64,000 nt of DNA, taken from the NCBI GenBank assembly GCA_963974475.1, contig CAXBCR010000021.1, positions 1 to 64,000 of the forward strand. The letters are read 5' to 3'. Numbering within the stretch: the first letter of the stretch is position 1; each line of letters opens with the position of its first letter. The position numbers were made by a program, and so were the translations under genes. This document shows, piece after piece, positions 52,089 through 61,641 of the stretch. Below the pieces are notes generated by a model. It had not been told where the DNA came from. It did no database searches and saw only the letters and a program-made list of their open reading frames with translations. Source of the stretch: CAJXZP01 sp963974475. GTDB taxonomy: Bacteria; Bacteroidota; Bacteroidia; Flavobacteriales_G; Salibacteraceae.

Positions 52089-54929
52089 TTACTTAATGAC
52101 AAACTTAACTTTTACTTCTTTTTTACCTGAAGTTACTTTTAAAATATAGCTTCCTACTGGCGCTTTAAGCGAAATATCAAACTCACTACCTGTATCTATT
52201 CTTTGGTAAATCGACTTTCCGTTTACATCAAAAACTTCCAATTTCACATCCTTATAATTTTCTCCGAGTTTCACAGTGAATTTACCCGCATTTGGAATAG
52301 GAAAAACATTCACTTCCGATTCAAAATTATTTTCGATTATGGAGTTTACATTTAACCCTTGACGAACAGTGTAATGAAAACGATAGGTTTCGGTGGTATC
52401 ATTATTTTGACCCACCGCAAAAACTTTGAAATACATTTCTGTTCCTTGTCCGTAATTGGTAAAAGGCTCATCTGTTACCCAAGTGCTATCCGAAACATTT
52501 GACATAGTAATGGTTTTACCCAAATCTATCGAGCTATTGGACCATCTAACGAAAGCGCTACTAATTTGTTGGTTGTACGAAATAATAGCAGTTACATCCT
52601 GGTCAAATCCAGCCCTAGGTTGACTATTGGAAGGTGTTTCCGTGATTTTTGTGGTTAGGATAGTTGGATAATTTTCTCTTCCTTTTAAACTATACTCCCA
52701 TAATCCTCTACCCCAAGTAGCAGCTTTTAATGTATTTGAACCATATTGAATTTCTAAATCTTTTACGGTTACATTTGGTAATCCATTTGAATATAATTCC
52801 CAGTTGGTACCGTTCATAGACTTTACATACACCCCAATTTCTGCTCCTAGATAAATATACGAACTATCTGAATAATCTACTACCACCGAGCGAATTGGCA
52901 TATCTCGTAAATTGTAAGAAATATTAGTCCAAGTACTCCCAAGATCTGTAGAAATGTACACTTTTTTACCATCCAAAACATATCTATTAAAGGTTACAAT
53001 AATGGTAGAATCATGTTTCGGGTCAAAAGCGATATCCGTAATCGAAGCATTTGGTAATCCAAAGTTAGGTCTAAATTGGGTCGCCCAGTTGTCGGTGGTA
53101 AGCATCATACTCGACCCACCCGACACAGCCATAATATCCGAATTATTTTCAGCAATTGCAGCTACATTAATAAGTCCAACACCGGGATCTGCTAGTTCAG
53201 ACCAATTGGTACCAAAATCTTGCGAAACATATATTTTTTCGGCAAAATGATAAACTCTCATTTGGTGAATAGGATTCCATAATAAGGGCGCTTGCCACGC
53301 AGCATTTCCAGACCCAGCATCTGGATTTCCAGCACCCTGACGGGTTTGTCCTCCATCAAGTGTAATTTGTCGCGTCCCATACTGCCAGCTACCAATCATC
53401 CAATCTGGATTTAAAGTTTGAACAATGGCTTCCATTCCATCTCCTCCATTCCACTCTATCCATCCTTGGTCGTTTAGCACGCTGGTACCATTGTCTTGAG
53501 ATCCGGCCATAAACACATTATGATAACTCTGACTTACCCCAGCAGCATAAAATTCACGAATAGCAGTACCATCATTTAATCGTGCCCAAGTGGCACCATT
53601 GTCGGGTGTTTTGGCTAAATATCCATCTGTACCCACATAAAAAACACCGTTTATACATTCTGCAGTTCTTAAATCGGCATGGGTATAATCATTGGTTGGG
53701 TTAGAATTAGACCAACTCGCTATTTCTTGAAAAGTGAGTCCACCATCCGTACTTCCCATGAGGTTTAAATAACCATACACCATATCGTTACTATCGATAT
53801 CGGACACAGAAAAGCCATCACAACTTTCGGAAGGTGTGGATAGCAAACTGAAATTTTGGCCATTGTCTGTAGATTTCCATACCCCATTTGTAGATGCTAC
53901 ATACACATTATTAGGAGCCATGGGTGTAACCGCAATAAATATTTTACTACCGGAATTACCCGAAATGGTTGATGAAGCAGAATACGTTAAACCTTGATCT
54001 AAAGAACGTACTACTTGGTTTTCATTATTACTGAAATAATAATTGTCGTATAAGTATATGATGCTATCGTTAGTCGGGTGAAATTCAATATCAGTCACAT
54101 CCGCGGTGTTTAACAATCTAGTCCATGTTTGCAAATGATCTGTAGATCTATAAACCCCACTACTTGTTCCCACAAAAACTAAACCTCTGACCCGTGGATG
54201 GTATACTATTTTAAAAATTTGGTCATTAGTACCTAAACCGCCCCAACCTAATTGAGTCGGATTAAAATTACTTTCTACCCAATTCGTCCCGCCATCAGTG
54301 GAACGATAAATTCCGTGAGAAGTATTATTAGCCGCATTTTTCACGTTGATTAAAACGGTGTCTGTACTAAATGGATTGACAGCAATGGTATTAACTCCTG
54401 ACGCGATAAGCGTATCGGTGGTATTTACCCAATTTGCACCTCCATCGGTGGTTTTCCAAAAGCCTCCACTTCGAGAGCCCAAAAACAAATGTTGATTATT
54501 GGTAGGATTCACCCAAAAGGCTTCTACTCGACCAATACCTGGGTTATACGCCTGTGTAATATTATTTGCATTCCAAGGTCCAAGTTCTTTCCATTGAGTA
54601 GAATTGAAATCTCGTGCTGTTTTAAGAATTTGTTGCTTTTGAAAAGCTTTAAACTCATTGGCTGCAAAGCTTGATGATGATTTGCTACGATCACCAGATG
54701 GATAATATTTGCTTTCATTTTCCGCTTTCCATCTTTGATAAGGCTTCCAACCTGACCCTTTTCCTTTATCGTGTGATTCAAAATATAATTCGGCCGCCTC
54801 GCATACATCGTAAAAGTTAAAGCTAGGGTCATTCATCATTTGTTTGTAATCAACTTGAGAAAACCCCGTTAAACTCATACCCAAAGCAATGAATAGGATT
54901 GTTATTGACTTTGCAAAATTATTTTTCAT
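52089..54929 (-). CDS. T9SS-secreted BNR/sortilin-type beta-propeller protein
   Basis: 946 residues from the ATG at 54929 (MKNNFAKSITILFIALG, signal peptide ending GFSQ). Repeated BNR-like Asp-box blocks are seen throughout (SRSGGFWKTTDGGANWVNT, GIYRSTDGGTNWVES, GVYRSTDHLQTWTRL, GVWKSTDNGQNFSLL, KVYISTDLGSTWTNI), folding as one or two beta-propellers of the sortilin/VPS10 type. A C-terminal Fn3-like region (about 770-860) precedes the type A T9SS sorting domain (about 870-946; VFPIPNAGKFTVKL ... KLEVFDVNGKSIYQR ... GSYILKVTSG). It is cell-surface or secreted. Enzymatic activity cannot be inferred from BNR repeats alone. Confidence 0.88.
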   Translation of the reverse strand: MKNNFAKSITILFIALGMSLTGFSQVDYKQMMNDPSFNFYDVCEAAELYFESHDKGKGSGWKPYQRWKAENESKYYPSGDRSKSSSSFAANEFKAFQKQQILKTARDFNSTQWKELGPWNANNITQAYNPGIGRVEAFWVNPTNNQHLFLGSRSGGFWKTTDGGANWVNTTDTLIASGVNTIAVNPFSTDTVLINVKNAANNTSHGIYRSTDGGTNWVESNFNPTQLGWGGLGTNDQIFKIVYHPRVRGLVFVGTSSGVYRSTDHLQTWTRLLNTADVTDIEFHPTNDSIIYLYDNYYFSNNENQVVRSLDQGLTYSASSTISGNSGSKIFIAVTPMAPNNVYVASTNGVWKSTDNGQNFSLLSTPSESCDGFSVSDIDSNDMVYGYLNLMGSTDGGLTFQEIASWSNSNPTNDYTHADLRTAECINGVFYVGTDGYLAKTPDNGATWARLNDGTAIREFYAAGVSQSYHNVFMAGSQDNGTSVLNDQGWIEWNGGDGMEAIVQTLNPDWMIGSWQYGTRQITLDGGQTRQGAGNPDAGSGNAAWQAPLLWNPIHQMRVYHFAEKIYVSQDFGTNWSELADPGVGLINVAAIAENNSDIMAVSGGSSMMLTTDNWATQFRPNFGLPNASITDIAFDPKHDSTIIVTFNRYVLDGKKVYISTDLGSTWTNISYNLRDMPIRSVVVDYSDSSYIYLGAEIGVYVKSMNGTNWELYSNGLPNVTVKDLEIQYGSNTLKAATWGRGLWEYSLKGRENYPTILTTKITETPSNSQPRAGFDQDVTAIISYNQQISSAFVRWSNSSIDLGKTITMSNVSDSTWVTDEPFTNYGQGTEMYFKVFAVGQNNDTTETYRFHYTVRQGLNVNSIIENNFESEVNVFPIPNAGKFTVKLGENYKDVKLEVFDVNGKSIYQRIDTGSEFDISLKAPVGSYILKVTSGKKEVKVKFVIK

Positions 54930-54953
54930 AGCACGTTTTATTAAAGCGACCAA

Positions 54954-55387
54954 TATATATGATTGCGATAAGGTGGGGAAATAAAGTTATCCACTACACA
55001 CCGCAATATTTAAAGGTTCATTTTCCGCATTCAATAATTAAGAGCATAAATGCTAAAAAGCCATTTATTAAATATGACAATGGACGTTATAACTGAGTTA
55101 ACCGTATTTTTTTTTATCCTAGGGTGTACTACCGGGCCAACTCATCCGTGCATCCGTGGTAAAAAGAATAGACCCAACGTACTTTAACAAAAAAAATCTC
55201 ACCTTCTTTTTTTACGCAAAAACGCTATTACCAATCTATAAACCACTGTACCATAGAAGGCACAAAATTGAAAACCAACTATTCGAATTTCGGCAAGATT
55301 TTTGAATGCCCCAAAACAGTGACAAACCCTTGTACATTCTTTTATACTAACAAGGCAAATAGTAAATTTGCCACAATTAATAGAAAC
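54954..55387. other. Intergenic region of about 430 bp
   Basis: It lies between the divergent T9SS gene and the mutL operon. Apart from the TAAATTTG promoter box at 55363, I see no conserved ORF. A long frame entering from 55268 has no coding character before 55388. A short GC-richer patch (55120-55160) has no recognised element. Confidence 0.5.
55363..55370 (+). promoter_or_regulatory. Probable -7 element (TAAATTTG) of the mutL operon
   Basis: An exact TAnnTTTG match 17 bp before the ATG at 55388 and inside the longer frame from 55268. It supports the downstream start. Confidence 0.5.
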
Positions 55388-55681
55388 ATGCGAGTAACGC
55401 TTTTTAAATTAAAAAAACCAAAACGATTTGTTTACCGTCCTCGGCATTTTGACCCAGTATTGGAAGATTTGCATGGTCGGGTGGATATGATTAAATCGGA
55501 ATTACGGGAAGATGAAAAAGGAGATTCCTCTGGAGTTTCAAGAAGCAGAATTCGAAAAGCTTGGAATACTCCAGAAGCTAGAAAATCTGCAAATCATACC
55601 TCTACCATTCGAATTGGGTTAATTTTCATCGTTTTGATGAGTTTCTTTTACGCTTATTTTTTCACTGATTTATTCTCATAA
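55388..55681 (+). CDS. Small single-pass membrane protein, first gene of mutL operon
   Basis: 97 residues from the ATG at 55388 (MRVTLFKLKKPKRFVYRPRHFDP); the longer frame from 55268 contains a promoter box. The N-terminal half is strongly basic, followed by an acidic stretch and a C-terminal membrane helix (about 76-92, IRIGLIFIVLMSFFYAYFF). Small basic proteins of this kind upstream of mutL are, as I recall, conserved in Bacteroidota but of unknown function. It lies 9 bp before mutL. Confidence 0.7.
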   Translation: MRVTLFKLKKPKRFVYRPRHFDPVLEDLHGRVDMIKSELREDEKGDSSGVSRSRIRKAWNTPEARKSANHTSTIRIGLIFIVLMSFFYAYFFTDLFS

Positions 55682-55690
55682 CACCATTTA

Positions 55691-57511
55691 ATGGCTGATA
55701 TCATTAAGCTTTTGCCAGACACCATTGCAAATCAAATTGCAGCGGGAGAGGTTATACAACGTCCTGCTTCGGTAATTAAAGAACTGGTTGAAAACGCGGT
55801 AGATGCGGGAGCCTCAGAAATTGCGGTAGTTATCAAAGATTCGGGCAAAACCCTAATCATGGTTACGGATAACGGCAAAGGAATGAACGAAACCGATGCC
55901 AGAATGAGTTTGGAACGTCATGCGACTTCCAAAATTAAATCGGCCGATGACCTTTTTGCCATCAGCACCAAAGGGTTTCGTGGAGAAGCATTAGCTTCTA
56001 TTTCTGCAATCTCGCACATGGAACTCAAAACTAAGCCCGAAGAAGCAGTATTAGGAACCTTACTCCAAATTAATGGCGGTGAAATTGAAGTCCAAGAACC
56101 ACACGCCTGTGCTACGGGCACACAAATAGCGGTAAAAAACCTGTTTTTTAATGTACCAGCGAGGCGAAAGTTCTTAAAGTCTGATAACGTGGAAATGCGT
56201 CATATTATTGACCAATTTGAACGGGTGGCTATTGCTCATCCATCCATAAAATTCACACTTTCGCACAACAATAATGACATTTTTCTTCTTCCTGCTGGAA
56301 ACATGCGTCAGCGCTTGGTAGGCGTTTTTGGAAGAAAATATAATGAGAAATTAGTTCCAGTAAATCAAGATACCCCTTTGGTAAATATTTCGGGTTTTGT
56401 GTTGAAACCCGAAGCGGCAAAAAAATCTCGTGGAGAACAATTCTTTTTTGTAAATAATCGGTTTATCAAATCTAGTTTTTTGCATCATATGGTTTTACAA
56501 GCCTACGATGAATTATTACCCAAAGGTTTCCACCCCGGTTATTTTATCTTTTTGGAGGTGGCTCCCTCTTTTATCGATATTAATATCCACCCCACCAAAA
56601 CAGAAATTAAGTTTGAAGATGAACGCTCCATCGGTATGTTAATGCGCTCAGCAGTTAAACAGTCTATTGGTATGTTTAACGTATCTCCTACCATTGACTT
56701 TAACCCCGAAACGATATTCGCGACTTCAAGTGCTCCGAAAAACAAGATTTTTACGGAACCAAAAATTTCTACCAACCAGAATTTCAATCCTTTTCAACAA
56801 ACCAATCATTTTAAGCAAAACCCAAGTTCGGCTCAGGTTCAAAATCTGCAAGAAATGTACGAAGGGATTGAAGCCGTTACCCAACAATCGGATTTCAATG
56901 CGCCTCAGCAAACCGAAGCCACACTTCCAGATTCGAGTGCCAATTTTGGAGCGGTGAAATCTTTTCAGGTCAGAAACAAATACATCTTTACCTCCATTAA
57001 ATCGGGAGCCATTATTATAAATCAAACCCGAGCCCACCAGCGGGTGTTATACGACCGACTTACAAAAGAGTTGGAATTAGGTCAGGGCAGTTCGCAGCAA
57101 TTGCTTTTCCCAGAAAACGTTACATTTACCAGTTCACTTTCAGAACTTCTAAATGAATTAATGCCTAATATGAAAAAAATAGGGTTCGATATCGAAACAT
57201 TTGGCGCTAACAGTTATATCGTTAGAGGCCTTCCTACTGTTTCGGCTAGTGACGACCCAAAACAACTCATAGAAGGAACTTTATATGGATATGAGAGTCA
57301 TATGGAGAAAGCGGGTACCGTGCAAAATGAAGCACTAATTGGTGCGCTCGCATTTAAAGCGGCTATCAAAACGGGGCAATCTTTAAATAATGAAGAAATC
57401 AGCGAGTTGATTGATTCTTTATTTGCCTCCGCCAATCCGAAGACCCTGCCAGATGGGCGTCAAATTTTTCATCAATTAGCATTTGATGAAATCGAAAAAC
57501 TATTCAATTAA
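55691..57511 (+). CDS. mutL: DNA mismatch repair protein MutL
   Basis: 606 residues. The GHKL ATPase (1-about 330) has IAAGEVIQRPASVIKELVEN (N-box), VTDNGKGM, TSKI and GFRGEALASISAIS, fully conserved. The linker (about 340-420) is Asn/Gln-rich. The C-terminal dimerisation domain (about 425-606) lacks the endonuclease motifs: DQHAxxE reads NQTRAHQ (Asn444), and the Cys/His metal-binding motifs are replaced (LAFKAAIKTGQ, ANPKTLPDGRQ). It probably coordinates MutS without nicking activity. Second gene of a five-gene operon; the next gene starts 2 bp later. Confidence 0.94.
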   Translation: MADIIKLLPDTIANQIAAGEVIQRPASVIKELVENAVDAGASEIAVVIKDSGKTLIMVTDNGKGMNETDARMSLERHATSKIKSADDLFAISTKGFRGEALASISAISHMELKTKPEEAVLGTLLQINGGEIEVQEPHACATGTQIAVKNLFFNVPARRKFLKSDNVEMRHIIDQFERVAIAHPSIKFTLSHNNNDIFLLPAGNMRQRLVGVFGRKYNEKLVPVNQDTPLVNISGFVLKPEAAKKSRGEQFFFVNNRFIKSSFLHHMVLQAYDELLPKGFHPGYFIFLEVAPSFIDINIHPTKTEIKFEDERSIGMLMRSAVKQSIGMFNVSPTIDFNPETIFATSSAPKNKIFTEPKISTNQNFNPFQQTNHFKQNPSSAQVQNLQEMYEGIEAVTQQSDFNAPQQTEATLPDSSANFGAVKSFQVRNKYIFTSIKSGAIIINQTRAHQRVLYDRLTKELELGQGSSQQLLFPENVTFTSSLSELLNELMPNMKKIGFDIETFGANSYIVRGLPTVSASDDPKQLIEGTLYGYESHMEKAGTVQNEALIGALAFKAAIKTGQSLNNEEISELIDSLFASANPKTLPDGRQIFHQLAFDEIEKLFN

Positions 57512-57513
57512 TT

Positions 57514-58347
57514 ATGAGTCAATTTAGAACAGGTAGTTTTCAAATGCTACCTCCAGTCGTTAAAAACTTACTAATCATCAATATTTTGATGTATTTAGCT
57601 ACAGAAATCACGCTCCGAGTTAGCGGACTTGATTTAAGAAATCTATTGGGCTTGCATTGGTTTCAGTCGGAAGAATTTGCGTTCTACCAACCGTTAACCT
57701 ACATGTTTATGCACGGTAATTTTCAGCATATTTTATTCAACATGTTTGCCGTTTGGATGTTTGGAAACGCCATTGAAAATGTGTGGGGATCCAAACGATT
57801 TTTGACCTACTATCTTATCACAGGGTTTGGGGCTGCTGCCTTACATTACGGAATTGCATATTTTGAATCCATTCAAGGTTTCAACGCTTTAATGGACCAG
57901 TTTTTACAAGACCCATCGGCTCAAAACCTGGGTGCATTTTTATACCAATTCCCCGTTTTGTCTTTTGAAGGTTCCAACATTTACAGTTCTCAAATGCTTA
58001 CCGAGGCTACCGCTCCAAACGCGGTGGAACATACCTATAATTTGATTTCTGATTACCGCATGGTTTTTTACAATTCCATGAATGTGATTGGGGCGTCTGG
58101 ATCGCTTTTCGGAATTCTATTAGCTTTCGGTATGATGTTTCCAAATGCAGAATTGTACATGATGTTTATTCCCATCCCTATCAAAGCCAAGTATTTTGTG
58201 GCCGGATATGGCGCTATTGAATTATACTCTGGCATTGCAGGATCTAGTGATGGCATCGCGCATTTTGCCCATTTAGGGGGATTAATTACGGGCTATATTC
58301 TTATTCGTTTTTGGCAAAAATTTGATACCTCCTTTAGACTTTTGTAA
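57514..58347 (+). CDS. Rhomboid intramembrane serine protease, first of two
   Basis: 277 residues with about seven membrane helices. QHILFNMFAVWMFGNAIE (His/Asn motif of TM2), the catalytic Ser in NVIGASGSLFGILLAF, and the His in AHFAHLGGLITGYILIRF complete the Ser-His dyad. A 60-residue insertion (about 110-170) separates TM helices. By family it cleaves membrane-protein substrates within the bilayer. It lies 2 bp after mutL and 3 bp before the second rhomboid gene. Confidence 0.92.
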   Translation: MSQFRTGSFQMLPPVVKNLLIINILMYLATEITLRVSGLDLRNLLGLHWFQSEEFAFYQPLTYMFMHGNFQHILFNMFAVWMFGNAIENVWGSKRFLTYYLITGFGAAALHYGIAYFESIQGFNALMDQFLQDPSAQNLGAFLYQFPVLSFEGSNIYSSQMLTEATAPNAVEHTYNLISDYRMVFYNSMNVIGASGSLFGILLAFGMMFPNAELYMMFIPIPIKAKYFVAGYGAIELYSGIAGSSDGIAHFAHLGGLITGYILIRFWQKFDTSFRLL

Positions 58348-58350
58348 TAC

Positions 58351-59208
58351 ATGAACAACTCCATTTTAGACGATTTAAAAAACGTTTTTCGTAGCAATAA
58401 TTACTTGTATCAGGTAATTATTGTGAATGCCGTGGTTTTTGTTTTTTTGAACATTATCGAAGCCGTTTCACCCAACGATACATATAATTCTGTCATTCGT
58501 TTTTTAGGTTTATCAGCCGATTTCGGTACTTATTATTGGAGAATATGGACTTACTTCACCTACATGTTTACCCATGTTGGGTTTAATCATCTGTTTTTTA
58601 ATATGCTCCTTCTCTATATGATTGGGCGCATTTTTAGTGATTTGTACGGTGCAAAACGATTTTTAGAAACCTATCTTCTTGCCGGACTTTTTGCAGGGAT
58701 ATTATACATGCTTTCCTCGCTTATTATTCCGAGTGTTTCTACCCAAGGTTATTTAATTGGCGCATCTGGTGCGGTAATGGGCGTAATTGTAGCCATTGGT
58801 TTTTTGCAACCCAATTACATGGTTCAGTTGTTTACATTTCGCGTTTCGTTAAAGTATGTAGTGCTCACTGCTTTCATTCTTTCATCGGTGTTGTATCTCG
58901 ATAAAAACACGGGAGGTAAAATAGCGCATTTTGGTGGTGCTGCTTATGGATACCTATTTGCGTACTACCTGCCCAAAGGGTTAGATATTAATCAATTTTT
59001 TATTCGGATTTTTGAGTCTTTTAAACAGTTATTTACCAGAAAATCAAAAATAAAGGTTGTTCATAAAAACAAGAATTATACAAAGCCTAAAACCTCTCAA
59101 CAAGACCAAAACGAGGTAGATAAGATATTAGATAAAATTTCAAAATCAGGATATGACAGTTTATCTAAAGCTGAAAAAGAATTTCTGTTTAATTTCGGAA
59201 AAAAATAA
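58351..59208 (+). CDS. Rhomboid intramembrane serine protease, second of two
   Basis: 285 residues. NHLFFNMLLLYMIGRIF, the catalytic Ser in LIGASGAVMGVIVAIGF, and the His in KIAHFGGAAYGYLFAYYL form the dyad. After the membrane core comes a cytoplasmic tail (about 215-285), basic first and then ending VDKILDKISKSGYDSLSKAEK, a short helical module that I recall at the end of many Bacteroidota rhomboids (DUF6576-like). It is not a simple copy of the first rhomboid, because the spacing of helices differs. Part of the mutL operon. Confidence 0.92.
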   Translation: MNNSILDDLKNVFRSNNYLYQVIIVNAVVFVFLNIIEAVSPNDTYNSVIRFLGLSADFGTYYWRIWTYFTYMFTHVGFNHLFFNMLLLYMIGRIFSDLYGAKRFLETYLLAGLFAGILYMLSSLIIPSVSTQGYLIGASGAVMGVIVAIGFLQPNYMVQLFTFRVSLKYVVLTAFILSSVLYLDKNTGGKIAHFGGAAYGYLFAYYLPKGLDINQFFIRIFESFKQLFTRKSKIKVVHKNKNYTKPKTSQQDQNEVDKILDKISKSGYDSLSKAEKEFLFNFGKK

Positions 59209-59211
59209 TTA

Positions 59212-60309
59212 GTGAAACTCAATTGGATTCATAAAATCATTTTTATAGCCAACATTTTTGTGGCTATCGCTTTGGTATTGGCTTCATTCTCCTCCTCGGT
59301 AGAACCTGAAAGCAATAAGTGGATTTACATTATTGGACTCACCTATCCCTTATGGTTGCTACTAAACATAGTATTTATTCTGTATTGGTTGTACAAGGTA
59401 AAACCCTACTTATTGTTATCCGTCATCGCTTTACTTGTAGGCTATAACAACCTATTTAGTTTGGTTACTTTTAATACCAAAAAAGAGACTATTCAACAAG
59501 CTGATTTTTCCATTATGTCGTTTAATGTGCGATTATTTAACCAATATCATTGGTTGGAAGAGGAAGGAGTGGATCAGCAAATTTTAGATTATATTCAAGA
59601 AAAACAACCGGATGTGGTTGCATTGCAGGAATTCATTAACATTGAAAAGGATAATTTACTCTATATCAAAAAATTAAAAGCACTTGGTTATCCGTATTAT
59701 AAACGTGAAGATAGAGCGAGCACCAGTCACTTTTTTGGGTTAATTACTTTTTCTAAATATAAAATTACCAATTCGGGTTCCGCCTATCAGTATGGTGCTA
59801 AAGGGGGAAAAACCGTTTCGTTTTTTACCGATATTAAAATCAACAAACAAATTGTTCGGGTTTATAACACCCATTTGAATTCACTTCGTTTTTTAAATGA
59901 AGATTATCTATTTGTAGAAAACATTACTGCTCAAAATGAAAATGAAGCACTCCAAAAATCTAAAAACATCCTTACTAAAGTAATGGTAGCTGCTCGAAAA
60001 CGCCAACGGGAAGTAGACGAAATTACCACGCACATGGCTAAGTGTCCTTTCCCATTAATTGTTTTAGGCGACTTTAATGAACCTCCATTCTCTTATTCTT
60101 ACCCTAAATTTAGGGAAACATTGAATGACCCGTTCTTAAAATATGGATTCGGGGTAGGAACTACTTTTGATGGAATTTCTACCATCCCCGGGTTACGATT
60201 AGATTTCATACTACACTCTCCTAATCTCAACGCTGAGGGGTTTGAAACAGGGCCTTCTCACCTTTCTGATCACCGACCATTAATGGCTTGGTTTGCTCTA
60301 CCCAAATAA
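59212..60309 (+). CDS. Endonuclease/exonuclease/phosphatase (EEP) family membrane protein
   Basis: 365 residues from a GTG start (59212); no upstream ATG is available. Three N-terminal membrane helices (about 8-25, 36-60, 65-85) precede an EEP domain (about 95-365) with MSFNVRLFNQ, ALQEF (metal Glu), THLNSL, LGDFNEPPFS and SDHRPLMAWF, which contain the catalytic Asp and His. Family members are Mg-dependent phosphodiesterases or nucleases, some acting on lipids; the substrate is unknown. Last gene of the mutL operon, 3 bp after the second rhomboid. Confidence 0.88.
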   Translation: MKLNWIHKIIFIANIFVAIALVLASFSSSVEPESNKWIYIIGLTYPLWLLLNIVFILYWLYKVKPYLLLSVIALLVGYNNLFSLVTFNTKKETIQQADFSIMSFNVRLFNQYHWLEEEGVDQQILDYIQEKQPDVVALQEFINIEKDNLLYIKKLKALGYPYYKREDRASTSHFFGLITFSKYKITNSGSAYQYGAKGGKTVSFFTDIKINKQIVRVYNTHLNSLRFLNEDYLFVENITAQNENEALQKSKNILTKVMVAARKRQREVDEITTHMAKCPFPLIVLGDFNEPPFSYSYPKFRETLNDPFLKYGFGVGTTFDGISTIPGLRLDFILHSPNLNAEGFETGPSHLSDHRPLMAWFALPK

Positions 60310-60440
60310 AAACACTAAATACACGTATCTCCCCTCTTTTAATTTTGCAATTAGGTGTAATTGTAAAATCATTAACAATTCCATTGCTTTATTATATCCT
60401 TAAAGTTTTGTACATTCGCGAACATCAAAAATTAGAAAAT

Positions 60441-61502
60441 ATGAGTATAGACATATTATTGAAACGTAACGAAAATTCTAACCTTTCTACTTACGACCAA
60501 GACAATATTACTTTTGGGAAAAACTTTACTGATCACATGTTTATCGCTGATTTTGACGGTGAAAAATGGGGGGATTTTAGAATTGTTCCTACTGGTGAAT
60601 TAAGTGTGCATCCTGCCAACGCAATGTGGCATTATGGCCAATCTATTTTTGAAGGAATGAAAGCCTATAAAAACACCAAAGGAGAGGCATTTTTATTTCG
60701 CCCGCTTGAAAACGCCAATAGATTAAATCATTCGGCTGTGAGAATGTGTATGCCTGAGATTCCAAACGAAATATTTATGGATGGATTACAAACATTGATG
60801 TCGTTGGACAAACAATGGATTCCAGACAGACAAGGGTCTTCGCTTTACATTCGTCCGTTTATGATGGCTTGGGATACCTTTTTAGGTGTACGCCCTTCCA
60901 CTACTTACAGATTCATGATTATTTGTTCGCCTGCCGGTAAATACTATGCGGAACCAGTGCGTGTTAAAATCGAAACGGAATACTCTAGAGCAGCTCCGGG
61001 TGGAACAGGTCATGCCAAAGCAGCGGGTAACTATGCAGGTTCGATGTATCCTACCAAAATGGCTATGGAAGCGGGTTACCAACAAATTATTTGGACCGAT
61101 TCTAAAGAACATAAATACGTAGAAGAAGCCGGAACCATGAACTTAATGTTTATGTACAAAGGGGTTTTAACTACTTCTCCAGTTTCAGATACTATTTTGA
61201 ACGGAATAACGCGTAAAACAGTTATCGCTATCGCAAAAGATTGGGGTGTACCTGTTAACGAACATCAAGTAGATGTGTATGAGTTGACCAATGCCATTAA
61301 AAATGGAGAAGTTACCGAAGCCTTTGGTGTAGGTACTGCGGCAACTATTGCTCAAATTAAAACTATTGCTTTAGAAGGTGTAGATTTTGATTTACCAACC
61401 ATCACCGATGACATGTTCCAAGTAAAAATCAATACCTATTTGGAAGATATCCGTAAAGGAAACGTAGAAGATAAATTTGGATGGAGAGAAGAAATTATCT
61501 AA
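60441..61502 (+). CDS. ilvE: Branched-chain amino acid aminotransferase (IlvE)
   Basis: 353 residues from the ATG at 60441 (MSIDILLKRNENSNLS); a frame from 60288 would add 51 residues and is unlikely. Fold-type IV PLP enzyme of the class II branched-chain group: SIFEGMKAYKNTKGEAFLF, the PLP Lys in GTGHAKAAGNYAGS, YVEEAGTMNLMF and TDTILNGITRK-like DTILNGITRKTVIAIAK. It transfers amino groups between Leu, Ile or Val and 2-oxoglutarate. A terminator follows at 61524. Confidence 0.94.
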   Translation: MSIDILLKRNENSNLSTYDQDNITFGKNFTDHMFIADFDGEKWGDFRIVPTGELSVHPANAMWHYGQSIFEGMKAYKNTKGEAFLFRPLENANRLNHSAVRMCMPEIPNEIFMDGLQTLMSLDKQWIPDRQGSSLYIRPFMMAWDTFLGVRPSTTYRFMIICSPAGKYYAEPVRVKIETEYSRAAPGGTGHAKAAGNYAGSMYPTKMAMEAGYQQIIWTDSKEHKYVEEAGTMNLMFMYKGVLTTSPVSDTILNGITRKTVIAIAKDWGVPVNEHQVDVYELTNAIKNGEVTEAFGVGTAATIAQIKTIALEGVDFDLPTITDDMFQVKINTYLEDIRKGNVEDKFGWREEII

Positions 61503-61523
61503 TCTCAGCCTGATTATAATATT

Positions 61524-61552
61524 AAAAGTGACTCTCGGGTCACTTTTTTTTT
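61524..61552 (+). terminator. Intrinsic terminator of ilvE
   Basis: The stem AAAAGTGAC (61524-61532) / GTCACTTTT (61539-61547) with a 6-base loop is followed by a run of T's to 61552. Confidence 0.8.
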
Positions 61553-61641
61553 GGGGTTATACGTAGGTACCCACCTATTTATCACCCATTAGTCAATCTT
61601 TTTTATTTCTTTGTGAAACAACAGTGCTGATACAAATATTC

